This document shows, one piece after another, positions 48,301 through 56,034 of a stretch of 64,000 nucleotides of DNA. The notes beneath the pieces were generated by a model. The model saw only the letters and a list, made by a program, of their open reading frames with translations. It made no database searches and was not told the DNA's origin. Position 1 is the stretch's first letter. Each line of letters opens with the position of its first letter. The translations under genes and the position numbers were made by a program. The stretch comes from Deltaproteobacteria bacterium (lineage in GTDB: Bacteria > Myxococcota_A > UBA796 > CAJQPC01), in NCBI GenBank assembly GCA_016717595.1, contig JADKFE010000008.1, forward strand, positions 124,001 through 188,000. The letters run 5' to 3'.

Positions 48301-49291
48301 GAAAGAGCTGCTGCGCCGGGCGTTGTCTTCAGATCCTAACCAGCGCCCCGCGGACGCCGGGGCCTTCGTCGAGGCCCTCCGCGACGCGCTCCACGACCAC
48401 CACGGCCAAGGCGGGGCCGAGGAGCTGTTTGTGCTGCCGCCGCCCAGCCCCACGCAGTCGCCGCCGCAGCAGGCCACCGCCAAACCCAGCGCGCTGTCCG
48501 GCGCACGACGCCTGGCCTTGGTGGCGTCTACCCTGCTCGCGGCGCTGGCGGGCTGGGGGGTTGGGCGGGTGATGACCGATCCACTGCAGGTCGTCTCCGC
48601 CCTGCCGTCTTTGCCGACGGAGGCCCCGCCCGAGGGGCGCGTGCCGGAGGACGTGGGCCCCACCACCGCGCCGAGCCTCAACGTCCAGACCTACAACGCC
48701 CCGTCCATGGCGCTCACCGCGCCGATCCTGTTCACGCCGCTCCAGTCCGGTGAGCGCACCCTGCTGATGAGCGTGACTGAAGTGACCAACACCCAGTGGG
48801 ACGCCCTGCGGGACGACAACCCGTCGCTCAAGCGCAGCTCCCACCTGCCCGTGACCGGCGTAAGCGCCCAGGCCGCCATGGAGTTCGCCAACGCGCTCTC
48901 CAAAGCCGAGGGCCTCGCCCCGTTCTACGTCATCGACGAGACCGGCGGCGTCACCCTCGACCCCACCTCCACCGGCTACCGCCTGCCGACCTTGACCGAG
49001 TGGGAGGCCGCCAGCGCCCAGAGCGCCCCCGAGCGCCTCGACACCAAAGGCCCCACCCGGGCCGTGCGCGCCGACACCCCGCCCGAGCACCCCGTCGGCA
49101 TCGGCTCCAACGCCGCGGAGTGGGTGTGGACCGAGGAGGGCCCCGCCTTGGCCGGCCGCTCATGGCTCAACCCTGATGGCGCGGTGCGACGCCCCAAGAC
49201 CGCCCCCCGTGACGCCGGTGTGCGCCTCGTGCGCCCCTTGCCGAGCGCCGAGCCGCCCCCGCCCCCGACGCCGATGGGGCCGGAGCCTTAG
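45245..49291 (+). CDS. Giant TPR / Ser-Thr kinase / transmembrane / FGE-fold protein
   Basis: The product is about 1348 residues. Residues about 25-210 form an alpha/beta domain (VMVLVAQASPAG, LKLVLWAEGE, DFFDWISHVLPCP) of a kind I associate with large myxobacterial signalling proteins. TPRs follow at about 370-680. An active-looking kinase domain is at about 797-1060: GQGGFAAVW, VALKVLHPHW, HRDVKPANILF, but DFD in place of DFG. Then come one membrane helix (about 1088-1110) and an extracytoplasmic FGE-like domain. I chose the ATG at 45245, which overlaps the NTPase gene; ATG 45353 is the alternative. The layout suggests that an outside signal is read by the FGE-fold domain and passed to the kinase. 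Confidence 0.85.
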   Translation: MVLSPPAADAPPSPASPEKGWLDRLIRPLKLADRQVMVLVAQASPAGLRPALCRLLAELGEVQVRLRAPELAALAPGSVALLRVVPEDILWLNYNRPLVSERRLKLVLWAEGEVASAMRAQAPDFFDWISHVLPCPRLTPGFALAGVKALGPRSTARWDGDGLVGALRSAGQESMVVFEDASRTYRSLQRSARSATVGVCWTAVDRARRLHRARWAMAEARVNGPGLLLNAALPTPGWVSLHARCQDWGEAAAALAEAGVPEPAREAALLGLEPEAITLRAAMLGFGAPPPPAPSLDPLADEGARLADHAASLPGLALTIPPSLLQRAGLPLAVAAPTTALERRVTALVDALWAAEEASAEPWLKASREALDLGHPDAALTWAQRAARLADSPERVALAEQALGLARLALGDVSTQPDPSEQISRPLALPDLSAAERARTQLHLAFVALTRGDLDRARGMFDELLLTLDDVEEHRGLRGAAKGGLGRIALALGELTRARALAEEALAAIAEPRRADSAAAGLLAEVLLDEGRVQDAIEAADAHLSAVSAALGEEHPAALRALRLRAEARLAAGDAAGALIDAQRAVRLGDEVQGVDHPDLARARVALGRAFALSGRQDDAIRTLEMAISSAERALPADHLELTRAREALAAALQREGTLLVPAAAPPPAAEPVQLRERAVDVSFEEPRGAASSVFDEEEDDQSFSARPTLSAPPPPPAPSGVSLPMTKSLGSSASLNVEAVSYTRKALTAQMRAAYAQRDALAAQGAEVVEAEQEIVSLRKSLRRGPVLQAGELLGQGRYELLERIGQGGFAAVWRSLDRETNKVVALKVLHPHWADQPSRRDRFVRGAQVIRALNHPNLLRVLSDAQEEDGFWFFAMEHLPGGDLSQALAAGRLGPARAIEAVLEVGEALAVAHKAGVIHRDVKPANILFDAAGRAHLSDFDLVESLDRSATLSLGGMGTFLYAAPELLDADPHPSPRADVYSLGMVALTCYRGGQDPPAPSLGVMRVLNDTRAPTAVKELLRRALSSDPNQRPADAGAFVEALRDALHDHHGQGGAEELFVLPPPSPTQSPPQQATAKPSALSGARRLALVASTLLAALAGWGVGRVMTDPLQVVSALPSLPTEAPPEGRVPEDVGPTTAPSLNVQTYNAPSMALTAPILFTPLQSGERTLLMSVTEVTNTQWDALRDDNPSLKRSSHLPVTGVSAQAAMEFANALSKAEGLAPFYVIDETGGVTLDPTSTGYRLPTLTEWEAASAQSAPERLDTKGPTRAVRADTPPEHPVGIGSNAAEWVWTEEGPALAGRSWLNPDGAVRRPKTAPRDAGVRLVRPLPSAEPPPPPTPMGPEP

Positions 49292-49319
49292 AGGCTCTGG
49301 CGCTGGCGGTTCGCGACAA

Positions 49320-49514
49320 GGGGGCGGGGGGGGCGGGGCCCGGGCCGGGCGGCCGGGGGCCCCCCCCGGGGGGGGGGGGGCCCCCGCCCCCCCCCGGGGC
49401 GGAGGGGCGCGGGGCGCGCCCCGGGGCCCGCGGGGGGGGGGGGGCCCGCCCCCCCGCCCCGCGGGGGGGGCGGGGGCGGGGGGGGGCCCGGGCGGCCGGG
49501 GGGGGGGGGGGGCC
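49320..49514. other. 195-bp block of almost pure G and C
   Basis: Every base here is G or C except one A at 49403. It contains G runs of 13, 13 and 15 and C runs of up to 9. The surrounding DNA is normal coding sequence. Such a block cannot be read as a gene and is most likely a sequencing or assembly artefact that replaces real sequence between the kinase stop and the antitoxin gene. All open frames in it are meaningless. Confidence 0.85.
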
Positions 49515-49594
49515 AATGTCGAGCTGGGGGACTCCCACTGAGGGGCGACGCTGAGCAAGCATCCCACCCCGGCGAGATCCTGCTGCTCGAGTTC

Positions 49595-49843
49595 TTGGAG
49601 CCCGTCAGCATCAGTCAGTCTGAGCTGGCGCGAGCCATGAAGGTGCCGCGGATGCGCATCTCCGAACTTGTTCGGGGCGAGCGCAGCGTGAGCGTAGACA
49701 CGGCGCTGCGGCTGGCGCGGGTGTTGAACACCACCGCCGAGTTCTGGCTCAACCTGCAGGCAGACTACGACCTTCGCCTGGCGCGTCAGAACAACAACGC
49801 GGAGATTGAGGCCTTAACGCCCCTTCGTCGCGCGACCGGCTGA
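49595..49843 (+). CDS. higA: HigA-type antitoxin (XRE family), 5' end lost
   Basis: The protein shows the HigA pattern: ISQSELARAMKVPRMRISEL as helix-turn-helix, VDTALRLARVLNTTAEFWLN and LQADYDLRLAR. Homology starts earlier, at HPGEILLLEF (from 49565), but no start codon exists in frame between the G/C block and TTG 49595. The true 5' end, and probably any HigB toxin gene that normally precedes higA, is missing or replaced by the G/C block. HigA represses its own operon and neutralises HigB, an mRNA-cutting toxin. As shown it is an orphan. Confidence 0.85.
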   Translation: MEPVSISQSELARAMKVPRMRISELVRGERSVSVDTALRLARVLNTTAEFWLNLQADYDLRLARQNNNAEIEALTPLRRATG

Positions 49844-49850
49844 GCGACGC

Positions 49851-49898
49851 TGTCGCATCAATTGTCGCATCATTTGTCGCATCACCTGTCGCATGAGT
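49851..49898. repeat. Four 12-bp tandem repeats after higA
   Basis: TGTCGCATCAAT, TGTCGCATCATT, TGTCGCATCACC and TGTCGCATGAGT follow one another exactly, starting 8 bp after the higA stop. A fifth TGTCGCA is at 49913. The invariant core is TGTCGCAT. They could be protein-binding iterons or a relic; nothing nearby explains them. Confidence 0.85.
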
Positions 49899-49918
49899 CA
49901 GACAGGCCGCGCTGTCGC

Positions 49919-49942
49919 AAAAAAGCCCTGACGCGAGGCGTC
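49919..49942 (-). terminator. Likely terminator of the macro-domain gene
   Basis: On the minus strand a small stem (GACGC/GCGTC, 3-nt loop, 49930-49942) is followed after five bases by a run of six T (49919-49924). It lies about 70 bp downstream of the macro-domain stop codon. The stem is short. Confidence 0.4.
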
Positions 49943-50012
49943 GCCGCGAGGAGCATCCCGATCACATCTCCTGCGGCCCTCTGCCAACGCGCCAGGGCGA
50001 TCTCAGTGGGTC

Positions 50013-50501
50013 TCAGCCCTTGGGCTCGGTGGCCTTCTGCCCGCCGACGTAGTGGCTGTAGACGTAGACCGGGATCCCCAAGCCGCCGAGGTGATGCTCA
50101 ATGAGCGGCTTCACCTCAGCCCAGTCCAAGCCGCCGACGCCCGTGGCGAGGCGGGGCAAGGCCACGCTCTTGTGGCCTTCAGACTCGATGAGGCCCTTGA
50201 GCGCGCGCAGGGCGTGGTTCACGTTCGCCACGCTGGCGCGGCCGGGGGTGCCGCCCTCGTCCTCGGCCTGATCTTGGGTGAGCAGGCAGGCGATGTGAAT
50301 GTTGGGGCCCGACCAGCTCCACACACCGCCGGCCTTGGGGTGGTTGAGGTGGCACCAGTGCCGGAAGTCCTTCGCCATCGACGGCCAACGCTCACGAAGC
50401 GCCAACGCGAGGCCGCTCGTGAAGTGATCCCCCGGCGCGACGCCGTGGGCGATGAGGTTGGCCTCGCTCAACAGCAGGTCACCGGTCAGCTCGTGAATCA
50501 T
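50013..50501 (-). CDS. Macro-domain protein (ADP-ribose binding)
   Basis: The 162-residue protein is a stand-alone macro domain: IHELTGDLLLSEANLIAHGV, a loop DHFTSGLALALRERWP, and PRLATGVGGLDWAEVKPLIE. This resembles the DarG/TARG1 group that removes ADP-ribose from DNA or protein. No DarT-like transferase is adjacent, so it is not a complete DarTG pair. A GGAG site precedes the ATG. It faces the antitoxin gene. The NUDIX hydrolase at 40.0 kb may also act on ADP-ribose, but there is no operon link. Confidence 0.85.
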   Translation of the reverse strand: MIHELTGDLLLSEANLIAHGVAPGDHFTSGLALALRERWPSMAKDFRHWCHLNHPKAGGVWSWSGPNIHIACLLTQDQAEDEGGTPGRASVANVNHALRALKGLIESEGHKSVALPRLATGVGGLDWAEVKPLIEHHLGGLGIPVYVYSHYVGGQKATEPKG

Positions 50502-50704
50502 GGGGGTCTCCGCGTCTGCCTGTGGGAGGTCGCACAGGCGTTTGGGTGTCTCCGCGCAGCCGCGTCCCCAGGGGTGCCCAAGAGACGCTCGGCCCGCGCC
50601 GTGCTGGGCGGATTAGCAAGAAGTGTGCCAAATCGATCTCGTGACGTCTCCGTGGGGCACGATCGCCCCCCACAACCCGTCCGCCGCCCCCCTGGCGGCT
50701 GTGG

Positions 50705-50710
50705 TACACT
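50705..50710 (+). promoter_or_regulatory. -10 box of the vWA lipoprotein operon
   Basis: TACACT ends 7 nt before the ATG at 50718 and would give a leaderless message. There is no ribosome-binding site in between. Confidence 0.45.
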
Positions 50711-50717
50711 CCCGGCC

Positions 50718-51689
50718 ATGCAAGACGCAGCCCGCCTCCCCCTCCCTGGGTGGGCGCTCGCCTTGTTCACGCTGGGATGCGTGGACTACCAGGTCGAGCG
50801 ACGCCCGAACATCGACTCTTGGACCCAACCTTCGCGGGAATCGGGGGTGGACATCCTGTGGGTCGTCGACAACTCCTGCTCGATGTCGGAAGAGCAAGAG
50901 CAGCTCAGCCTACACGCCACCAGCTTCGTGAGCTTCTTGAGCAACGCGGCTGTTGACTTTCGGCTGGTGGTCACAACGACCGACCCCGACCCCAAGTCGC
51001 TGCCGTTTGACTACGATCCGGTCACGATGACCGCCGACACCGCCGATCTGGCGACGGTCTTCGCCGCGGCCGTCGAGGTGGGCACTGAAGGGGACCGCGA
51101 CGAGCGCGGCTTTGACTTCGCCCTGGAGGCCCTCACCGAGCACGCCGACCTGCGCAAAGGCGCGGATCTGGAGCTCGTCTTCTTCTCGGATGAGGACGAC
51201 TACTCGGAGATCGGCCCCATCGCCTTCGTGAACGAGCTGCAGGCCATGCGCCAGGGCAAAGCCATCGCGGTCAACGCCGTTGTTGGCGACCTCCCTGAAG
51301 GCTGCGCCTCGCTGCTCGCCGCCGCCGACGCCGGGGTGCGCTACATCGACGCCCAAGAGGAGAGCGGCGGCCTGCGGGAGTCGATCTGCTCGGCGGACTA
51401 CGCCGCGCTCCTGGAGCGTATCGCCTTGAAGGTGCTCGGCTTGGAGCGGCGCTTCGCGCTCTCGGAGGTGCCTGAGCTCGACACCTTGGAGGTGCGTGTA
51501 GACGACGCGCTCATCCCCAACCGTGAGCGCCACGGCTGGGTGTACGACCCAGGCAACAACTGGGTTGAGTTTGACGGGTACGCCGTGCCGCCGCCAGGCT
51601 CGACGGTCTCCTTGAGCTACTTCCCTTGGCTCGGCGACCTCAACGCCAGCGGCGACACCGGTGAAGACTCCGGCGTGGAGACCCCATGA
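50718..51689 (+). CDS. von Willebrand factor A-type lipoprotein
   Basis: The 323-residue protein has a lipoprotein signal peptide (LPGWALALFTLGC) and a vWA domain with an intact metal-ion site, DNSCSM, near residue 48. Proteins with this layout are frequent in myxobacteria and are thought to mediate adhesion or assembly at the surface; the partner is not known. Residues about 245-300 form a second beta domain. An Asp/Glu-rich tail follows. The stop overlaps the next gene as ATGA. I chose this ATG because a long upstream frame has no homology. Confidence 0.88.
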   Translation: MQDAARLPLPGWALALFTLGCVDYQVERRPNIDSWTQPSRESGVDILWVVDNSCSMSEEQEQLSLHATSFVSFLSNAAVDFRLVVTTTDPDPKSLPFDYDPVTMTADTADLATVFAAAVEVGTEGDRDERGFDFALEALTEHADLRKGADLELVFFSDEDDYSEIGPIAFVNELQAMRQGKAIAVNAVVGDLPEGCASLLAAADAGVRYIDAQEESGGLRESICSADYAALLERIALKVLGLERRFALSEVPELDTLEVRVDDALIPNRERHGWVYDPGNNWVEFDGYAVPPPGSTVSLSYFPWLGDLNASGDTGEDSGVETP

Positions 51690-53347
51690 TCCTCACCCTC
51701 TGGGCGCTTGGCGCCTGCACCGGGCTCGGCCCTGGCAGCGATGGCCTCTCCACCCGGGTGGAGGAGCTGTGGGTTGAGCCCGCAGACCAGACCCTCACCG
51801 TGCGTGAAGGCGAGCCCCAAGAGCTGCAGTTCACGGCCTTCGCCCGGCTGCAAGGCGGTCTGGAGACCGAGATCACGCTGGTGAGCTGGTCGTCGTCGAA
51901 CCTCTCCGCCGGGGACATCACCGACACGGGGCTGTTCACGTCCGTAGACACCAACGGCGGGGTCACCGAGATCACCGCCGCCCACCTCGGCCTCTCGGCG
52001 TCGTCCACCATCACCGTGGTCTTCGCCCGCGACATCGTGCAGGACGGCCTCGACGAGAGCTTGCCCACGGCCTTTGCTGAGGCCGCCGAGGCCGCCTCGG
52101 GTGGCCCCACCCTGCTCTACCCCCTCGACGGCGTCACCGTGCCCCGCAACCTGGAGGGCCTCACCTTCTTGTGGAGCGAGGCGGAAGGCAACGATGTTGT
52201 TTACCGCCTGCGGCTCCGCAGCGGGATCACCGACATCTCGTTGTACACCACGGACTTCCGCTACACCGCCACCGCCGCGCTGTGGGAGCAGATCGCCGCC
52301 GCCAACCGCCAAGGTGAGGTGGAGATGACAGTCGAGTCCGCGCGCTGGTCGGGGGGCACGCTCTCCGACCGCCGGGTGAGCGAGACGACGAAGCTCTCGG
52401 TGAACCGCCTCGACGCCGACGGCAGCGTGCTCTACTGGTCCACCCAGAACCTCGGCATCATGCGTATCCCCTTCGGCGAGACCGTGGCCGAGCCCTTCTA
52501 CAGCGGCGACCAGAAGGGCATGTGTGTCGGATGCCACGCCGTGGTCGAGGACATCGACCGCATGGTCGTCACCCACGACGGCATCAACGGCGTGTTCTCC
52601 GTGGTGAACATCTTCGACCCGGGCAACCCCTCCGTCGTCGTGAACACCAACGACTCCAACCGCTTCACGTTCAAGACCGTGTCCCCCGACGGCCAGTACA
52701 TCCTGGGCTCGATCTTCGGCAAGATCAAGCTGTACAAGCTCAGCACCGGGGAGCTCATCAAAGATCTCACCCCCTCGGGCTACTACTTGGCCCAGCCCGA
52801 CTGGTCGCCCGGCGGAGATCAGATCGTCGCCGTGAACGTCACCGGCACCCAAGACGAGTTCCGCTTCACCGGCGGCGAGCTCGTCGTGATGGCCTGGGAC
52901 GAGGCCAAACAGACCTTAGGCACGCCCCAGGTGCTCGTGCCCCGCGACAGCACCTACAACTTCTACTACCCGGCCTGGTCGCCAGACGGGGAGTGGGTGG
53001 CGTACAACAGAACCGTTGGCGGCGGCTACGCCAGCGCCCAGGCCGAGGTGATGCTCGTGAAGAGCGACGGATCCATCGACCTGCGCCTGGATCTGGCCAA
53101 CGGCGAGGGGGCGCTGCAGAACAGCTACCCCCGCTGGGGCCCGCTGCCCGACTCCGATGTGCTCTGGCTCGCGTTCTCCTCCAAACGGGACTACGCCCCC
53201 GCCGACTTTGGCCTGCCCCAGATCTGGGTCTCCGCCATCGACACCGCCAAGGCCGAACAAGGCCAAGACCCCTCCAGCGCGCCGTTCTGGCTGCCCGGGC
53301 AGTCCACCATGTCCGACAACCACCTGCCGTACTGGTGGGGCAAGTGA
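51686..53347 (+). CDS. Beta-propeller lipoprotein with a CXXCH motif
   Basis: The 553-residue protein has a short lipoprotein signal (ILTLWALGAC) and an Ig-like domain (residues about 25-115). A CVGCH motif near residue 279 is of the kind that binds c-type haem. A propeller with repeated SPDG blades follows (TVSPDGQYILGS, PAWSPDGEWVAYN), similar to TolB-like propellers. A single CXXCH suggests one haem, but it could also be fortuitous. No other cytochrome gene is seen nearby. Both ends overlap neighbours, giving a three-lipoprotein operon. Confidence 0.8.
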   Translation: MILTLWALGACTGLGPGSDGLSTRVEELWVEPADQTLTVREGEPQELQFTAFARLQGGLETEITLVSWSSSNLSAGDITDTGLFTSVDTNGGVTEITAAHLGLSASSTITVVFARDIVQDGLDESLPTAFAEAAEAASGGPTLLYPLDGVTVPRNLEGLTFLWSEAEGNDVVYRLRLRSGITDISLYTTDFRYTATAALWEQIAAANRQGEVEMTVESARWSGGTLSDRRVSETTKLSVNRLDADGSVLYWSTQNLGIMRIPFGETVAEPFYSGDQKGMCVGCHAVVEDIDRMVVTHDGINGVFSVVNIFDPGNPSVVVNTNDSNRFTFKTVSPDGQYILGSIFGKIKLYKLSTGELIKDLTPSGYYLAQPDWSPGGDQIVAVNVTGTQDEFRFTGGELVVMAWDEAKQTLGTPQVLVPRDSTYNFYYPAWSPDGEWVAYNRTVGGGYASAQAEVMLVKSDGSIDLRLDLANGEGALQNSYPRWGPLPDSDVLWLAFSSKRDYAPADFGLPQIWVSAIDTAKAEQGQDPSSAPFWLPGQSTMSDNHLPYWWGK

Positions 53348-53913
53348 CCCCCCGCCGGATCCCCCTCACGCTGATGGTGCTCACGGCGCTCTGGGGCTGT
53401 GACGAGGGCTCGACGGGCACGAGCGACGGCCTGATCACCGCAGATTACAGCGGACTTGTTGACGGGGCTTCGTGGACCTGGCGAGACGACGTGTCTACGG
53501 ACGAGCTGCCCGCTGAAGAGGAGCTCCTGCGGGGGCGCTACGTCGGCGAGGGCCTGATCGAGATCCGCCGCGGCGAGCGGTTCGCCGACGCCGCGCCCTG
53601 GGGCTTCTTGGAGTTCGACGTGAGCGACGGGCTCGCGCTCGTGGCCTGGGAGCTGGGGGACGTCGTGGGCGAGGGCCGCACGCCGCTCTCTGAAGACCGC
53701 ATCGTCGATGAGCAGCTCGTCGTGGCGGGCCGGGCCCAGTGTGTGGGGCAGACCTTTATGACCCACGACACCTTTTATGCGACCTTCGACGCCGCCGTTC
53801 GTTTTGACTGCGCCGGGGGTGGCCTGCCTGGCGTGTACGTCTTCGCCAAGACCGTCGGGCCCGTGGCCATCCGCACAAACAGCGTCACCCTCGATCTCGT
53901 CGCGCCGTGGTGA
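53344..53913 (+). CDS. Predicted lipoprotein, third gene of the vWA operon
   Basis: The 189-residue product has a lipobox at LTLMVLTALWGC, directly after a GTG start at 53344 that overlaps the previous stop as GTGA. The mature protein is beta-rich, with a single Cys pair (QCVG and FDCAGG) that could form a disulfide. I recognise no family. It is probably exported to the same place as its two lipoprotein neighbours. Confidence 0.78.
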   Translation: MTPRRIPLTLMVLTALWGCDEGSTGTSDGLITADYSGLVDGASWTWRDDVSTDELPAEEELLRGRYVGEGLIEIRRGERFADAAPWGFLEFDVSDGLALVAWELGDVVGEGRTPLSEDRIVDEQLVVAGRAQCVGQTFMTHDTFYATFDAAVRFDCAGGGLPGVYVFAKTVGPVAIRTNSVTLDLVAPW

Positions 53914-53979
53914 GCCTCGGGAAGTTACGCTCCTGAACGCGGACCCGCCAACAGCGCGCTGAGCCCAGAGGATCTCCCC

Positions 53980-56034
53980 ATGTCTCGCGCACCCCTCGAC
54001 CCTGAGCTGGTGGACGCCGCCCTAGAGCGTGTCGGTGAGGGCGTGATCCTCATCAACGCCGAGGGGCAGGTGCTCACCCTGAACCGCGCGGCCCGGGCGC
54101 TGTTCGCCACCTTAGGCATCCACGGCCCCGACGGGCTGCGGGATCAGCACCAGGTCTTAGAGGCCGACGGTCGCACGGTGCGGCCCAGCACGAAGAGCCC
54201 GCTGAGGCGGGCCCTCTCCGGGGAGTCCGTCGATGACGAGCTCGTGCTCTATGGCCCCGGCGCCGAGGACGGCCTGTGGCTCTCGGTCACCGCGCGCCCG
54301 GTGCTCAACGCGGCGGGAGAGATCGTCGGCGCCATCGAGAGCATCCGCGACGTGAGCAGCCAGCGGCGCCGCGCCCGGGCCCTGGCGCACAGCGAGGCCC
54401 GCTACCGAGACCTCACCGAGCTTGTCGCAGAGTTTAGCTACGAGATGCGACTGGATCAGGGCCGCCTCGTCCCGGTGTGGGTGACGGATCGGTTCCCCAA
54501 GCTCACCGGCTGGCACGCGGAGGAGCTCAACCGGGAGGGTGGGCTGCGACGGTTGATGCACCCCGTGGATCACGAGGTCTTAAAGACGCACCTGCGCACG
54601 ATCCTCGCCGGAGACACCCACGAGGCGGAGCTGCGCCTGGTCACCCGGGACGGCGAGACCCGCTGGGTGCGCGCCGTGGGCCGACCCCTACGAGACGAGG
54701 CGGGCGGGCCGATCCTCGGCGTGCTCGGCGCCGCCCGGGACGTCACCCACCACAAGCTCTCCGACCGCCTCACCGGCCTGCCCAACCACCGCGCGCTCCG
54801 CGATCGCCTCCAGGTGGCCTTACGCCAGCTTCACCGCTGGCCCGAGACCCAGCTCACGCTGATGCACGTCGAGCTCGACCGCTTCATGACGATCAACCAG
54901 AGCCTCGGCTACGCCGCTGGGGACGCCGTGCTGCGGGAGAGCGCCTGCCGCCTCGTCGGCCTCTTGCCCAGCTCCGAGACCGTGGCGCACCTGCGCTCCG
55001 ACGAGTTCGGCATCGTACATCTCGGCCTCAAGCGCCCTTCAGACGCGCTCAAGCTCGCTGAAGAGATCATTGAGCGCCTCGGTGAGCCGCTCCTGATCGA
55101 GGGGGAGACGCTCACGCCCTCGGTGAGCGTCGGCGTCACCTTCGCCCGCAGCTCCAACGACCGCCCCGCCGAGCTGCTCCGTGAGGCCCAGACCGCCGCC
55201 CGCCGGGCGCGGGAGCTGGGCGGGCGCCGGGGAGAGGTCTACGATCCCGAGCTGCAGCGCGTCGCCACCACCCGCCTGCGCCGCGAGGCCAAGCTGCGGG
55301 AGGCCATCCGTGAGGGCCGCATCGACGCCGTGATGCAGCCGATCCTGCGCCTCTCCGACGAGAAGATCATCGGTTTTGAGGCCCTGGCCCGCCTCGCCGA
55401 GCCCGACGGCGGCCTGGTGCCCCCAGACACCTTCGTGCCCATCGCTGAAGAGCTCGGCCTCATCGGCGCCATCAGCGAGCGGGTGCTGCGCCGCGCCTTG
55501 ACCAGCGTGCAGCGGTGGCGCGCCCTGCCCGGCCACGGCCAGCTCACCGTCTCCGTGAACATCTCGGCGCAAGAGATCAACTCCCAAGACGTGCTGCCCC
55601 GGGTGCTGCGCGCCTTGACCGAGACCGAGGCCCCAGGCGAGTCCCTGCGCCTGGAGCTCACCGAGACGGCCCTGGTGCAGAGCCCCGACGCCCCGGCCAT
55701 GCTGCGCCGCCTTCGGGAGCGCGGCGTGCGCGTCTGCCTCGACGACTTCGGCACCGGCCACTCCTCCCTCTCGACCCTGGCCCACCTGCCCATCGACCAG
55801 CTCAAGCTCGACCGCGCGTTCTTGGTGCGCCTGGGCGAAGACGCCGCCGCCGACCGCTTCTTAGAGGCCGTCTTCGCCTTCGCCGACGCCCTGGGCTTAG
55901 AGACCATCGCTGAGGGGGTCGAGCACGAGCGCCAGCGCATCACCCTGCGCCGCCTGGGCTGCCGCTACGCCCAAGGCTTCTTGTTGGGCCGACCGATGAG
56001 CGTCGAGGCGGCGGAGGGGCTCTTAGGGGGCTGA
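53980..56034 (+). CDS. PAS-PAS-GGDEF-EAL protein, likely c-di-GMP phosphodiesterase
   Basis: The 684-residue cytoplasmic protein has two PAS domains (residues about 8-110 and 130-250), a GGDEF domain (about 255-420) and an EAL domain (about 430-680). In the GGDEF site the motif is RSDEF near residue 338, so cyclase activity is unlikely. The EAL site looks complete: FEALARL, VSVNIS, LELTET, DDFGTG, LKLD and AEGVE. It should break c-di-GMP, and the dead GGDEF may bind GTP as a regulator. c-di-GMP and type IV pili are often linked, but the pil genes are 20 kb away. It overlaps the convergent GyrB-like gene by 12 bp. Confidence 0.93.
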   Translation: MSRAPLDPELVDAALERVGEGVILINAEGQVLTLNRAARALFATLGIHGPDGLRDQHQVLEADGRTVRPSTKSPLRRALSGESVDDELVLYGPGAEDGLWLSVTARPVLNAAGEIVGAIESIRDVSSQRRRARALAHSEARYRDLTELVAEFSYEMRLDQGRLVPVWVTDRFPKLTGWHAEELNREGGLRRLMHPVDHEVLKTHLRTILAGDTHEAELRLVTRDGETRWVRAVGRPLRDEAGGPILGVLGAARDVTHHKLSDRLTGLPNHRALRDRLQVALRQLHRWPETQLTLMHVELDRFMTINQSLGYAAGDAVLRESACRLVGLLPSSETVAHLRSDEFGIVHLGLKRPSDALKLAEEIIERLGEPLLIEGETLTPSVSVGVTFARSSNDRPAELLREAQTAARRARELGGRRGEVYDPELQRVATTRLRREAKLREAIREGRIDAVMQPILRLSDEKIIGFEALARLAEPDGGLVPPDTFVPIAEELGLIGAISERVLRRALTSVQRWRALPGHGQLTVSVNISAQEINSQDVLPRVLRALTETEAPGESLRLELTETALVQSPDAPAMLRRLRERGVRVCLDDFGTGHSSLSTLAHLPIDQLKLDRAFLVRLGEDAAADRFLEAVFAFADALGLETIAEGVEHERQRITLRRLGCRYAQGFLLGRPMSVEAAEGLLGG

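Noticed and set aside
49160..49611. Several Gly/Pro-rich open frames over the G/C block
   Set aside because: They exist only because the block contains no A or T to make stop codons.
40559..50501. Prophage or insertion sequence in the accessory region
   Set aside because: There is no integrase, transposase, phage structural gene or terminal inverted repeat in this stretch. The only tRNA gene is 17 kb away and intact.
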